Positions 34,966 to 43,248 are shown, counted from the stretch's first letter. The stretch is DNA of 64,000 nt from an uncultured Bryobacteraceae bacterium (GCA_938003835.1 CALKXJ010000022.1:1-64000); one strand, 5' to 3'. Notes: generated by a model not told the origin, from the letters alone. A program made the numbers and translations.

Positions 34966-35424
34966 ATGAAGTCGGCTGCTTCCTCGAACTCTCCCTCACC
35001 GGTACGGATTCTCCTGATCGACGACAACAAGCTCGGACTGGCGGCCCGCAAGGCCGTGCTCGAAGAGCTTGGCTACGATGTCGTCACCGCGACCAACGGG
35101 CAGGAAGCCCTCGAGCGCTGCGCCGAGAAAAGCTTCGAGTTGGTGGTCACCGACTACAAGATGCCCCGCATGAACGGCGCCGAATTCATTCAAGAATTTC
35201 GGCTCCGAAGCCAGCATACTCCCGTCATTCTCCTCACCGGATACGCCGAGACGCTGGGGCTCGATGAGCGAAACACCGGCGCCGATGTGGTGATCCAGAA
35301 ATCGGCCAACGAGGTGTCGCTGATGGTGCGGGCCGTCAAGCGCCTCCTCCGTCAGGCGCCGCGGAAGAAGCCTCCCGTGCCTCAGGCCCCGGCGGCGAAG
35401 CTGCGGCGCAAGGCCGGCTCCTGA
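34966..35424 (+). CDS. Single-domain response regulator (CheY-like receiver)
   Basis: A 152-residue protein with one receiver domain (about 12-130). Acidic pair in ILLIDDNK, phosphoacceptor Asp in VVTDYKMPRMNG, Thr in ILLTGY, and Lys in VVIQKSAN are all present, so it should be phosphorylated. A basic, Pro/Ala-rich tail (about 130-152) could contact nucleic acid or a partner. There is no output domain and no histidine kinase nearby. ATG 34966 is used rather than TTG 34945, which would lie upstream of the predicted TSS. It may work as a phosphorelay carrier or sink. Confidence 0.88.
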   Translation: MKSAASSNSPSPVRILLIDDNKLGLAARKAVLEELGYDVVTATNGQEALERCAEKSFELVVTDYKMPRMNGAEFIQEFRLRSQHTPVILLTGYAETLGLDERNTGADVVIQKSANEVSLMVRAVKRLLRQAPRKKPPVPQAPAAKLRRKAGS

Positions 35425-35487
35425 GCGTGAGGCTTCGGCCAGCGCGCCGGCGCCTCAGCTTATCATCGTTTGCAGGAGGTCTCATCG

Positions 35488-36180
35488 ATGGTCGAAATCC
35501 TCTGGCTCGGACACGGCTCGTTTCAGTGGAAGCTCGCCGGCGGCGAAGTGATCGTTCTCGATCCGTGGCTCAGCGGTCCTAGCTATCCCGCCGGGCACGT
35601 CTTTGAGCGCATCGACGCCATCCTGATCACGCACGGCCACTTCGACCACTGTCCCGACGCGGTCGAGCTGGCCAAGAAGTTCCGTGCGCCGGTGGTGGCC
35701 AACTTCGAGATCAGCCTCTGGTTGAGCTCGAAAGGCGTCGAAACCGCCAGCGGGATGAACAAAGGCGGCTCGCAGAAGGTGGGGCCCATCACGGTGACGA
35801 TGACGCACGCCTTTCACAGCTCGGGCATCCTGGATGACGGGAAGGTGATTTACGGCGGAGAGGCCGCCGGCTACGTCGTCGAGCTGCCTGACGGCCGCAA
35901 GATCTACTTTGCCGGCGATACCGACGTCTTCTCCGAGATGGAGCTGATCGGGGAGATTCACCGGCCTGAGCTGGCCTTTCTGCCGATCGGAGACCTGTAC
36001 ACCATGAGCCCGCGCGAGGCGGCGCTGGCCTGCCGCCTACTCCAGCCGAAGAAGGTCATCCCGATGCACTACGGCACGTTCCCGCCGCTCACCGGCCGCC
36101 CCGAGCAACTGGCCGAGCTCGTCCGGGATCTGGGCGTGGAGGTCTGGCCGCTCGAGATCGGCAAACCTGTCACCTGGTAA
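35488..36180 (+). CDS. UPF0173-type metal-dependent hydrolase (MBL fold)
   Basis: A 230-residue metallo-beta-lactamase-fold protein of the UPF0173 family. The metal motif HxHxDH is THGHFDH near residues 49-55, with later His in THAFHSS, Asp in FAGDTDVF, and His in IPMHYGTFP. The physiological substrate of the family is not known. AGGAGG sits 8 bases before ATG 35488, and a TATCAT box is at 35461-35466. Cytoplasmic. It is followed by a separate Gfo/Idh unit. Confidence 0.87.
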   Translation: MVEILWLGHGSFQWKLAGGEVIVLDPWLSGPSYPAGHVFERIDAILITHGHFDHCPDAVELAKKFRAPVVANFEISLWLSSKGVETASGMNKGGSQKVGPITVTMTHAFHSSGILDDGKVIYGGEAAGYVVELPDGRKIYFAGDTDVFSEMELIGEIHRPELAFLPIGDLYTMSPREAALACRLLQPKKVIPMHYGTFPPLTGRPEQLAELVRDLGVEVWPLEIGKPVTW

Positions 36181-36202
36181 ACCGCGCGGCGCGTCCTGAT
36201 AC

Positions 36203-36208
36203 GATACT
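36203..36208 (+). promoter_or_regulatory. -10 box GATACT, leaderless-type spacing
   Basis: GATACT ends 6 bases before ATG 36215. TACGAT overlaps at 36200-36205. TSS would be at or next to the A of the ATG. The GAGG between them touches the codon and is too close to act as a normal ribosome binding site. Confidence 0.4.
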
Positions 36209-36214
36209 TCGAGG

Positions 36215-37228
36215 ATGAAACTCGGAGTCATCGGATTGGGATTCATGGGCCGCACCCATTTGCAGGCCCTGCGCAACATTCCGCAAGCGGAGGTCGTCGT
36301 GGTCGCCAGCGACGACCCCGTCGCCTTGAGCGGCGACCTCACCGGCGCCGCCGGCAACCTCGGCACCTCGGGAGAGCGATTCGACTTTTCCGGCATGCGC
36401 CGCTACAGTGACTGGGCGGAGGCCGTCCGCGATCCCGAGATCGAGGCGGTGGATCTCTGCCTGCCCACGCATCTGCACGCGCCGGCCGCGCTGGCGGCGC
36501 TCGAAGCAGGCAAGCACGTGCTGGTCGAGAAACCGATGGCGCTCGACGGCGAGCAGGCCGACCGCATGATCGAGGCGGCCCGCCGCGCCGGGCGCGTGCT
36601 AATGACCGCCCACGTGCTGCGTTTCTTCCCGCCCTATTTGCCGCTCGCCGATCTGGCGCGCTCCGGCCGGCTCGGCGCGCTCCGCATGGCGGTCTTCCGC
36701 CGGCGCTGTGCCGCGCCGACCTGGGGCGCCTGGCTCAGCGATCCGGCCAAGAGCGGCGGAGGCGTCTTCGATCTGCTGATCCACGATGTGGACTTCTGCC
36801 TTCACCTATTCGGCGCGCCGCAGGCGGTGAGCGCCGCCGGCTACGAGGACCTCGGGCGCGGCATCGACCTGATTGCCGCCGAGTGCCATTACAACGACGG
36901 CACCGTCGTCCTCACCGGCGGCTGGCACCATCCGGCCGCCTATCCCTTCTCCATGGAGTACACAGTGAGCTTCGACGGCGGCACCGTCGACTACAGCTCC
37001 GAAGGCCGGCCGCCGAAGCTGTACACCGCCTCGGGAGAGGCCCAGGAGTTGCCGCTCGCGACTCAGGACGGCTACCAGGCCGAGATCGAGTATTTCCTGG
37101 AGTGCGCCGCCCAGGGCCGGCAACCCGAGCGCTGTCCGCCCGAGGAGTCGGCCGCGGGCGTCAAATTGATGCGGCTGCTTGCCGAGGCTCGCAAGCGGCC
37201 GGGAGAGCGAATCGAGTTCCGGCTGTAA
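36215..37228 (+). CDS. Gfo/Idh/MocA family oxidoreductase
   Basis: A 337-residue NAD(P)-dependent oxidoreductase with Rossmann motif VIGLGFMGRTH (residues 4-14), EKP motif VEKPMAL, and DLLIHDVDFCLHLFG with a likely catalytic His. Cytoplasmic. It begins right after a -10 box with leaderless spacing. The next gene, an exported PLP enzyme, starts 24 bases downstream with its own ribosome binding site and is probably in the same operon. Substrate unknown; sugar or sugar-derived ketone is likely. Confidence 0.88.
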   Translation: MKLGVIGLGFMGRTHLQALRNIPQAEVVVVASDDPVALSGDLTGAAGNLGTSGERFDFSGMRRYSDWAEAVRDPEIEAVDLCLPTHLHAPAALAALEAGKHVLVEKPMALDGEQADRMIEAARRAGRVLMTAHVLRFFPPYLPLADLARSGRLGALRMAVFRRRCAAPTWGAWLSDPAKSGGGVFDLLIHDVDFCLHLFGAPQAVSAAGYEDLGRGIDLIAAECHYNDGTVVLTGGWHHPAAYPFSMEYTVSFDGGTVDYSSEGRPPKLYTASGEAQELPLATQDGYQAEIEYFLECAAQGRQPERCPPEESAAGVKLMRLLAEARKRPGERIEFRL

Positions 37229-37252
37229 GGCTGAAAGAAGGAGTCAAGCGCA

Positions 37253-38434
37253 ATGATTCATCGCAGGCGTTTTTTTGAATGGCTCGGCGGCGCACCGCTC
37301 GCCGGCTGGCTCGGCTGCGGCGTCCGCCGGAGGGCGACGCGCGATTTCTGGAAGGAGCTCGGCGTACGGCCGATCATCAACGCCGCCGGCTCCTACACCA
37401 TGTTCACGGGGTCGCTGATGCGGCCTGAGGTCCTCGAAGCCATCATGGCGACCGCGGGCGACTACGTCCGCCTGGTGGACGTGCAGCAGGCGGTGGGCCG
37501 GCGCATCGCCTCGATGCTAGGCGCCGAAGCGGCGATGGTCACTTCGGGGGCGGCCGCGGCCCTGACGCTCGGCACCGCTGCCTGCATCACCGGCAAGAAC
37601 CCGGATTTCATCCAGCGCATCCCCGACCTCACCGGGATGAAGAACGAGGTGATCATCCAGAAGAGCCACCGCTTTCCGTACGACCACATGGTTCGTAACT
37701 GCGGGGTGCGCCTCATCGAGGTGGAAACCCGGGAGGAGCTCGAGCGGGCCATCCGGCCGTCCACGGCCATGATGCTCTTCCTCAACAAGGCCGAGCCCGA
37801 CGGCCAGGTGAAGATGGAGGAGTTCGTCGCCATCGGCAAGAAGTACGGCATCCCGACCTTCAACGACGCCGCTGCCGACGTGCCGCCGATCGAGCATCTG
37901 CTCAAACCGATCCGCCTCGGTTTCGATCTGGTGACCATCTCCGGCGGCAAAGGCATCCGCGGCCCGCAGAGCGCCGGGCTGCTGGTCGGTCGCAAAGATC
38001 TGATCGAAGCGGCCATGCTGAACACGGCGCCTCACAGCGACACCATCGGCCGCAGTTGCAAGGTGAACAAGGAGGAGATCGTGGCCATGATGGTGGCGCT
38101 CGAGAGCTTCCTCAAGGAGGATCAGGAAGCCAACTGGCGCGAATGGGAGCAAAGGATCGCCACCATCGAAAAGATCGTCTCGGCGGTGCCGGGGGTCAAG
38201 GCCGAACGCTTCGTCCCGCAGATTGCCAACCAGGTGCCCCATCTCCGCGTGGACTGGGACCGGGAGAAGATCCGCCTAAGCCCCGAGGAGGTCATGCAGC
38301 GGCTGCGGGAGGGCGAGCCGTCGATCGAGCTGGTGCCCGGGCCGAAGGTGGGCGTCGAAATCGCCTCCTGGACCATGAAGCCGGGCGAGGCCGAGATCGT
38401 CGGCGAGCGCCTGCGCGCCATCCTGGCGGGGTAA
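37253..38434 (+). CDS. SelA-like PLP-dependent enzyme with export signal
   Basis: A 393-residue fold-type I PLP enzyme of the SelA/DgaE-like group, whose characterised members act on D-glucosaminate-6-phosphate or transfer selenium to Ser-tRNA. PLP-Lys in TISGGKGIRGPQ; INAAGSYTMFTGS near the N-terminus and TSGAAAALTLGTAACITG are typical. The N-terminus MIHRRRFFEWLGGAPLAGWL has an RR motif and a possible lipobox ending at Cys23 (GWLGC), suggesting Tat-dependent export, unusual for this family. GAAGGAG precedes ATG 37253. It shares an operon with the Gfo/Idh gene upstream. The reaction is unknown. Confidence 0.85.
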   Translation: MIHRRRFFEWLGGAPLAGWLGCGVRRRATRDFWKELGVRPIINAAGSYTMFTGSLMRPEVLEAIMATAGDYVRLVDVQQAVGRRIASMLGAEAAMVTSGAAAALTLGTAACITGKNPDFIQRIPDLTGMKNEVIIQKSHRFPYDHMVRNCGVRLIEVETREELERAIRPSTAMMLFLNKAEPDGQVKMEEFVAIGKKYGIPTFNDAAADVPPIEHLLKPIRLGFDLVTISGGKGIRGPQSAGLLVGRKDLIEAAMLNTAPHSDTIGRSCKVNKEEIVAMMVALESFLKEDQEANWREWEQRIATIEKIVSAVPGVKAERFVPQIANQVPHLRVDWDREKIRLSPEEVMQRLREGEPSIELVPGPKVGVEIASWTMKPGEAEIVGERLRAILAG

Positions 38435-38467
38435 ACGACACGTCCGCGCCAGAAGCGCAGCGCACTA

Positions 38468-38481
38468 GCCCAAAACTGGGC
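38468..38481. terminator. Short hairpin between PLP gene and tRNA
   Basis: GCCCA-AAAC-TGGGC, a 5-bp stem with a 4-base loop, lies between the ends of two convergent genes. No T-run; weak evidence. Confidence 0.25.
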
Positions 38482-38540
38482 CGCTTTCAGGAGGGGTGGG
38501 CGGTCGGGCGGACGAGCTGAGAAGGAAGAGCTTCAGAATC

Positions 38541-38616
<76 letters not shown>

Positions 38617-38633
38617 TCGGGAGCTACATTTTC

Positions 38634-38663
38634 ATTTTGCTACGGAGGCGGCGCGCCTGTCAA
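38634..38663 (-). promoter_or_regulatory. Promoter of tRNA-Gly
   Basis: TTGACA (38663-38658) and CAAAAT (38639-38634) on the minus strand, 18 bases apart. TSS would be about 11 bases before the mature tRNA 5' end. Confidence 0.5.
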
Positions 38664-38727
38664 TCCCGCGTTCACAGCGGATCGGCGGGCTGCCGCACAT
38701 GCTGCGAACACCACCGCAACTCGCTGA

Positions 38728-38759
38728 AGGCAGGCAGCTTAGCCGCTCCGCCTGCCTTG
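38728..38759 (+). promoter_or_regulatory. Hairpin upstream of the HU-like/TIR pair
   Basis: AAGGCAGGC (38728-38736) pairs perfectly with GCCTGCCTT (38751-38759) over a 14-base loop. It could be an operator or an insulating terminator 58 bases before the HU-like start. It precedes the -10 candidate TACGAT at 38802-38807, 9 bases before ATG 38817. Confidence 0.4.
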
Positions 38760-38816
38760 CCGCACCGGTTGCCGTGCCGCCGGTCCGCTTCTCGTGCCCG
38801 CTACGATGGTGTTGCC

Positions 38817-39059
38817 ATGAGGAAGACCGATCTGGCTCGGCGTCTGGCCCGGGCCGGCCGCATCACCAAGGCCGAGGCGGCCGACCAGCTCGACAGCGTC
38901 GTCCACAACATCGTGCGCAACCTCCGCCGGGGCCGGCCCGCCCACTTACCCGGCCTGGGCACCTTCCAGCCCGGTAATGCGCCGGGCTTCCAGCCCGAAG
39001 TCGACACCGGCCCCGCCAAGTCAGGACGCGGCGACTCCGCGCGGCAAGAGAGGTCCTAG
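38817..39059 (+). CDS. HU-like small protein without the DNA-binding arm
   Basis: An 80-residue protein. Residues 1-52 match the N-terminal part of the HU/IHF fold: KTDLARRLARAG, KAEAADQLDSVVHNIV, and the diagnostic PGLGTFQPG turn. The following part should be the DNA-binding beta-arm and C-terminal helix of HU. Here it is a short Gly/Pro-rich tail with no R-x-G-R-N-P motif, so ordinary DNA wrapping is doubtful and a dimerisation role is more likely. It ends one base before the ATG of the TIR gene, so the two are co-transcribed and probably co-translated. I cannot name a family beyond HU-like. Confidence 0.7.
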   Translation: MRKTDLARRLARAGRITKAEAADQLDSVVHNIVRNLRRGRPAHLPGLGTFQPGNAPGFQPEVDTGPAKSGRGDSARQERS

Positions 39060-39060
39060 T

Positions 39061-39630
39061 ATGACCGAGGCCGGGCAGCTCCAGCTCGTGGCCCAGGTCG
39101 TCCGGAAGTGCCTCGAGGAAGGTTTCACCATCGAGATCGAAGGCCTGGGAACGTTTCGGCCCGACGGCCGCGGCGGCATCGAGTTTCTCGCTGAACTGCG
39201 CCCGAAGGCCTTCATCGCCTACGTCGAAGAGGACCTGGCGGCGGCCGAAAAGCTGTACGCGGCGCTCGAAGCCTGCGGCTTTGACCCCTGGCTCGACCGC
39301 AGGAAGCTGCTGCCCGGCCAGAACTGGCCCCGGTCGATCGAGCGCGTCATCGAGATATCGGACTTTTTTCTGGCCTGCTTCTCGCGCCGGGCGGTCTGCA
39401 AGCGCGGCCATTTTCAGGCGGAGCTGCGCTACGCGCTCGATTGCGCCGCGCGCATGCCCCTGGGCGAGATCTACTTCATCCCCGTGCGCCTGGACGATTG
39501 TCGCTTGCCGGCGCCGATCGCCCGCCAGTACCACTACGTGGATCTGTTTCCGGATTGGGACCGCGGCCTGGAGCGCGTGGTCGCGGTCATGAGGAAGGCT
39601 GCCCGGCAGGCGCGACGCCCCGCCGCTTAA
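39061..39630 (+). CDS. TIR-domain protein with N-terminal HU-like segment
   Basis: A 189-residue protein. Residues about 7-35 (LQLVAQVVRKCLEEG then IEIEGLGTFRPDG) repeat the helix-hairpin of the HU-like protein encoded just upstream. Residues about 48-175 form a TIR domain of the bacterial TIR_2 type: KAFIAYVEED, GFDPWLDRRKLLPGQNW, ISDFFLACFSRRAVCKRG. Glu121 in GHFQAELRYAL is placed where NAD-cleaving TIR domains have their catalytic Glu. Such domains often degrade NAD or make cyclic ADP-ribose signals in anti-phage defence. AGAGAGG precedes ATG 39061. The 3' end overlaps the convergent TPR gene by four bases. Confidence 0.8.
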   Translation: MTEAGQLQLVAQVVRKCLEEGFTIEIEGLGTFRPDGRGGIEFLAELRPKAFIAYVEEDLAAAEKLYAALEACGFDPWLDRRKLLPGQNWPRSIERVIEISDFFLACFSRRAVCKRGHFQAELRYALDCAARMPLGEIYFIPVRLDDCRLPAPIARQYHYVDLFPDWDRGLERVVAVMRKAARQARRPAA

Positions 39631-40085
39631 GTGGGCCTTCGCCCCAAGCGTTCCAGCTTCCGCCGCGCGGTCTTGGCCCGCTCGCCCTCGGGCTCGAGTT
39701 CCAGATACTTTTGAAAGGCCTCGACCGCAGCATCAAGCAAGGCATCCCGCTCGGTGGCGCGCGTCTCCGCATGAGCCAGCCGCTCGCGCGCCTCCCCCAG
39801 GCGAAACCACGCCTCGGCAAACCCGGGGTTCCACTTGAGAGCCTCTTCGAAGCGGCCTGCGGCGGCCCTGTAGCTCCCCTTTTTCCAGTAGAACAGCCCG
39901 ACGCGAAATTCCTTGTCTGCCTGGAGGGGATTGAAGGCGTACTCGGTTTCGCGGGCTGAGCCCTTGTCTTCTTCGGGAGGCTCCTGATAGGCGGGCTTCT
40001 CCTGCGCGGCCGCCAGAACCGCCAGCGCCGCGAGCCATCCGCCCATGACCAGCCGCCGCAGGATCGGCAACTCGTTCGGCGCCAC
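39627..40085 (-). CDS. Secreted TPR-repeat protein
   Basis: A 152-residue protein (from GTG 40085): signal-like N-terminus with RR before GGWLAALAVLAAAQ, a Glu-rich linker, and at least one to two TPR units (KEFRVGLFYWKKGSYRAAAGRFEEAL and NPGFAEAWFRLGEARERL, each cited in part). It probably mediates protein binding in the periplasm, partner unknown. GTG 40085 is 6 bases after TATACT, a leaderless arrangement; ATG 40046 is the alternative with the signal starting MGGWL. Not obviously linked to the TIR pair, which is convergent. Confidence 0.6.
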   Translation of the reverse strand: MAPNELPILRRLVMGGWLAALAVLAAAQEKPAYQEPPEEDKGSARETEYAFNPLQADKEFRVGLFYWKKGSYRAAAGRFEEALKWNPGFAEAWFRLGEARERLAHAETRATERDALLDAAVEAFQKYLELEPEGERAKTARRKLERLGRRPT

Positions 40086-40091
40086 GATTTT

Positions 40092-40097
40092 AGTATA
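40092..40097 (-). promoter_or_regulatory. -10 box TATACT for the TPR gene
   Basis: TATACT on the minus strand ends 6 bases before GTG 40085; TSS would coincide with the start codon. Confidence 0.4.
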
Positions 40098-40124
40098 TCG
40101 CCGCGGCCTGGGGCCCCCGTGCAC

Positions 40125-40937
40125 TCAGGTCGCGTCGCGGTAGTCGGCGTCGTTCGTGTACAGGCCCCAGGTTCCGCAATCGGGACAGCGGAACTCGGCA
40201 ATCCAGGCCTCGAGGTTGATGGCGCCCTCGGCCGCCAGGCGCGAGAACGGGTGGGCCGCCCCGCAGCGGACGCAGACGTTGGTCCAGGGTGTCGCGTCCA
40301 CCCTTTCGGGCACAGCGCCGAAGTAAAAGACCCAGCCGTAAATGCTCAGGCGCGTCCCGAGGCGGCGATCCAGCTTCCGGGCAAGCCAGGTGGTCCACTT
40401 GAGCGTCCGCTCGCCCACGCCCGCTACCAGCAGCAGGCGGCCCGCCCGGCGCCCCTGCCGGTTCTCCGGATGCAGGAAAGCGAGCGAGGTGAACAACACG
40501 CGCCGGCCCCGGCAGGGTAATCCCGTGCTCTCGCTGACGAGCCGCTCCACCTCGGCCGCGCTCCGGAAGCGATTCACATGACCGCCGCGGCGCGCTAGGA
40601 AACGATAGAGCCGGTCGCTCCAGGTGGTCGCATCCGGCACCGAGACGAAAAGCGAGCCGCCGGGTTTGAGCACCCGGCGGATCTCGGCGAGCACGGCGGC
40701 AAGGTCGACGAAGTGCTCGAGACTGTGGTTGGCTACGATGGCCTCGAAGCAGGCGTCGCGGAAGGGCAGTCGGGCCGCGTCAGCCTGGACGGCGAACGCG
40801 GCAGGGTCGGCTGGTGGCCGCACGACGTCCATGCGGACGATCCTTAGCGGATAGGCCGCCGCCGGGAAACTGCCGCGTCCGCAGCCGAGATCGAGCACGC
40901 GGGCGCCGGGCGCCAGATGACCCAGAAACTCGCGCAT
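40125..40937 (-). CDS. Class I SAM-dependent methyltransferase with C-terminal zinc ribbon
   Basis: A 270-residue protein. SAM-binding motif I VLDLGCGRGSF near the N-terminus, and motif FEAIVANHSLEHF with the later VLKPGGSLFVSVPD, as in methyltransferase type 11. The C-terminal part holds two Cys pairs (CVRC and CPDC, each two residues apart) that may bind zinc. The acceptor is unknown. ATG 40937 is used because GAGGGGG precedes it. The gene follows the membrane spermidine-synthase-like gene by 10 bases and is probably co-transcribed with it. Confidence 0.8.
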   Translation of the reverse strand: MREFLGHLAPGARVLDLGCGRGSFPAAAYPLRIVRMDVVRPPADPAAFAVQADAARLPFRDACFEAIVANHSLEHFVDLAAVLAEIRRVLKPGGSLFVSVPDATTWSDRLYRFLARRGGHVNRFRSAAEVERLVSESTGLPCRGRRVLFTSLAFLHPENRQGRRAGRLLLVAGVGERTLKWTTWLARKLDRRLGTRLSIYGWVFYFGAVPERVDATPWTNVCVRCGAAHPFSRLAAEGAINLEAWIAEFRCPDCGTWGLYTNDADYRDAT

Positions 40938-40947
40938 AGGCGCCCCC

Positions 40948-43233
40948 TCAGACGGGCGCAGCCCAGCCGGCCGCCGACCGGCGAGGAGCAAACCGCACCG
41001 CCGGCAACGCGCCCAGATACATCAGCCCGCCGAACAGCATCGCTTCGCGCAGTCCGGCATGCACGGCCAGCAGCACCGCCGTCACCGAGCCCAGCACGCC
41101 GGCGGCGGCGTGCAGCGACCAGGCCCACCGCGCCGCCGGTGCAGCCTGACTGGCCAGCCGCGCCAGGCCCGCGGCAATGGGAATTCCCATCAGGAAGCCC
41201 GCCGGCATTACCAGCAGCAAGGTGAGAGCAATGCCCGCCGCCCGGGGCAAGCTTCCCTCAAACCGCGCCACGGGCGCGATGACGACGGCAAGCGTGGCAA
41301 ACGCCAACGCCGAAAGCGCCAGCACCCCCACGAGACTGCGGTCTGAGCCGCCCGCCACCCGGACGCTACAGTAGCTGCCCGCGCCGGCGGCCCCGAACAC
41401 CGCCGGCATTCCCACTGCCAGGGCCAGGCTGGGGCTTCCAAGCCAGGGCAACAGCCCTTGAATCAATCCTGCCTGAACGAGAACCGAACCTGCTCCCGTC
41501 AAGACAAAATACGGCGCGAAGCCGAACAGGCTTTGCCCGCGGAGCATCCGGCGGCGCATCCACAGCGGAGGAAGCGCCAGGATTCCCGCGACCACCGCCG
41601 TACTGAAACCCGCCAAACCGAACAGGCGGGCGGATGAGTTCATCCGGCCGGCGGGCGGATCCGGCCCCTGCGACCAGGCCGGGTCACCATCGAGGAACGG
41701 CCGGTTATCGGAAGGCGACCCGAGTCCGCCTCTCTGACCAGAGAGGTTTCCGTCGAGGCGATCGGGAGGAAGCAATTCGACGTTACCCGCGGCCGCCAGG
41801 CTGCGGGCCCTTTGAAGGTCGGCCTCCGCCCAGGGGCGGCGTGATGCCACCAACGTCTCCACGAAGCCGCGCGCGCCGGCGATGGGCTCGCGGAACAGCA
41901 TCAGATGATGCTCCGGCTCGCGCTCTCCCGCGCGGCGCAGGGCCGCCAGCAGAGCCCCAACCAGAAGGCTGGTCCGCTGCGAAGGATCCGAGCCGCTCGC
42001 GCTCACCACCAGCAGGCCGGCGCCGCGCAGCCGCTCGAGATACTCGCTGAAAGCTTCCACCGTGAACAGGCGGCCGTCGCCCAGCACGGACGCAACCCCA
42101 CCGGGGAAAGCTGCGCGGACGGAAGCGGGCAGGATCCGCACGATGTCGTATCGCTCTTGCTCCCGGCGCAGGAAACTGCGGCCGTCGGCCACCAGCCAGC
42201 GCACTTCGGGACGCGCGAAAAGCACTCGAGCCGCTCCCTGGCGGTCGATGGCGTGGGCGATGAGCGGGTTGGTCTCGACCGCGGTGATGCTCCCGGCGCC
42301 GCCCAGGACCGCTCGCAGCACCTCTTCGCCGCCGCCCGGATTTACGATCAGCGCCCGCGCATTCGGCCGGAGCAGGTAGGGGATTCCCGCCCCAGCATGA
42401 AGCAGCGCCTGGCGCTCGGCGGGTGGGACCCGCTCGGGATCCTCCTCGGCAATCCGCCCCTCCTGTTCGGCGTCGACCTCGAGCGTCCGGGCTCCGGCCG
42501 GCCCAGCGACCACGGCGACCCGCGAGTAGCTGTTCCACCGGACCACGAGCGGCGCCTCGAGCCGCCCGCCCTTAGCCCACTTCACCTCGATGGTATGGTG
42601 GCGGACATTCCAGGCGATGAGGGTCACCCAGGCGAGCGCCACCGCGACGGCGACGACGCGCCCGCGCAGGGATCCCGCGGCGGTGAACCAGACGGCCGAG
42701 CAGGCCGCAAAAAGCACGGCGGCACCGATCAAGGTATTTGGTCCACCCAGAGAGGCCACCAGCGGGACCCAGAGCAGGCATCCAACGGCGGCGCCGGCAA
42801 ATGCGGCAGACAAGATGCAGTTCACACGCGAGAGACCTTCGGCTGCCGCCGTCGCGAAAACGATCCCTCCCAGAAAGAAGGGCGCCATCGCCGCTAACAC
42901 TGCGTTCGGGCCGGCGCCGGCGAAGCCCTCGCCAAGCAGCAGGACGGCCGCCGCAACCACCACCGCGCTACCGGCGAGCGCCGTCAGGCCCAGCCGGTGA
43001 GACAGGCGCGAGGAGCCGCCGGGAAACAGGTAGGAGAACAACCCTCCGGCGGCCAGGCCGAGCAGCGCCATCGAGACAGCCGCAAAGGCGAAGTAGGGCG
43101 GAAAGAGTACGGAGAAGAGGCGTGCGAGCGCCAGCTCGAGCACCGAGGTGGCGAGCGCCGTCAGCGCGACGCCCAGGTAGACAAGCGGCCAGTTCCACGG
43201 CGGGCGGGCAGGCGGCACAGGAGCACCCGGCAA
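40948..43233 (-). CDS. Membrane protein with central spermidine-synthase-like domain
   Basis: A 761-residue protein: about six N-terminal membrane helices (1-210), a soluble central part (about 220-560) with spermidine-synthase-like nucleotide-binding features (ALIVNPGGGEEVLRAVLG, ITAVETNPLIAHAI, LVADGRSFL), and several C-terminal helices. This fused architecture is common in Acidobacteriota and others, but its reaction is not known. The start is TTG 43233, exactly 6 bases after a TAGGAT box, so probably leaderless; no other Met fits the first helix. A hairpin before it may end the upstream UlaG-like gene. Confidence 0.8.
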   Translation of the reverse strand: MPGAPVPPARPPWNWPLVYLGVALTALATSVLELALARLFSVLFPPYFAFAAVSMALLGLAAGGLFSYLFPGGSSRLSHRLGLTALAGSAVVVAAAVLLLGEGFAGAGPNAVLAAMAPFFLGGIVFATAAAEGLSRVNCILSAAFAGAAVGCLLWVPLVASLGGPNTLIGAAVLFAACSAVWFTAAGSLRGRVVAVAVALAWVTLIAWNVRHHTIEVKWAKGGRLEAPLVVRWNSYSRVAVVAGPAGARTLEVDAEQEGRIAEEDPERVPPAERQALLHAGAGIPYLLRPNARALIVNPGGGEEVLRAVLGGAGSITAVETNPLIAHAIDRQGAARVLFARPEVRWLVADGRSFLRREQERYDIVRILPASVRAAFPGGVASVLGDGRLFTVEAFSEYLERLRGAGLLVVSASGSDPSQRTSLLVGALLAALRRAGEREPEHHLMLFREPIAGARGFVETLVASRRPWAEADLQRARSLAAAGNVELLPPDRLDGNLSGQRGGLGSPSDNRPFLDGDPAWSQGPDPPAGRMNSSARLFGLAGFSTAVVAGILALPPLWMRRRMLRGQSLFGFAPYFVLTGAGSVLVQAGLIQGLLPWLGSPSLALAVGMPAVFGAAGAGSYCSVRVAGGSDRSLVGVLALSALAFATLAVVIAPVARFEGSLPRAAGIALTLLLVMPAGFLMGIPIAAGLARLASQAAPAARWAWSLHAAAGVLGSVTAVLLAVHAGLREAMLFGGLMYLGALPAVRFAPRRSAAGWAAPV

Positions 43234-43239
43234 GTTAAC

Positions 43240-43245
43240 ATCCTA
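43240..43245 (-). promoter_or_regulatory. -10 box TAGGAT for the spermidine-synthase-like gene
   Basis: TAGGAT on the minus strand, followed by the six-base palindrome GTTAAC and then TTG 43233. TSS would fall at the start codon. Confidence 0.4.
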
Positions 43246-43248
43246 CGC

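Noticed and set aside
39627-40085. TPR gene as a third member of the HU-like/TIR system
   Set aside because: It is convergent, has an export signal and its own promoter, so a link to a cytoplasmic TIR module is not supported.
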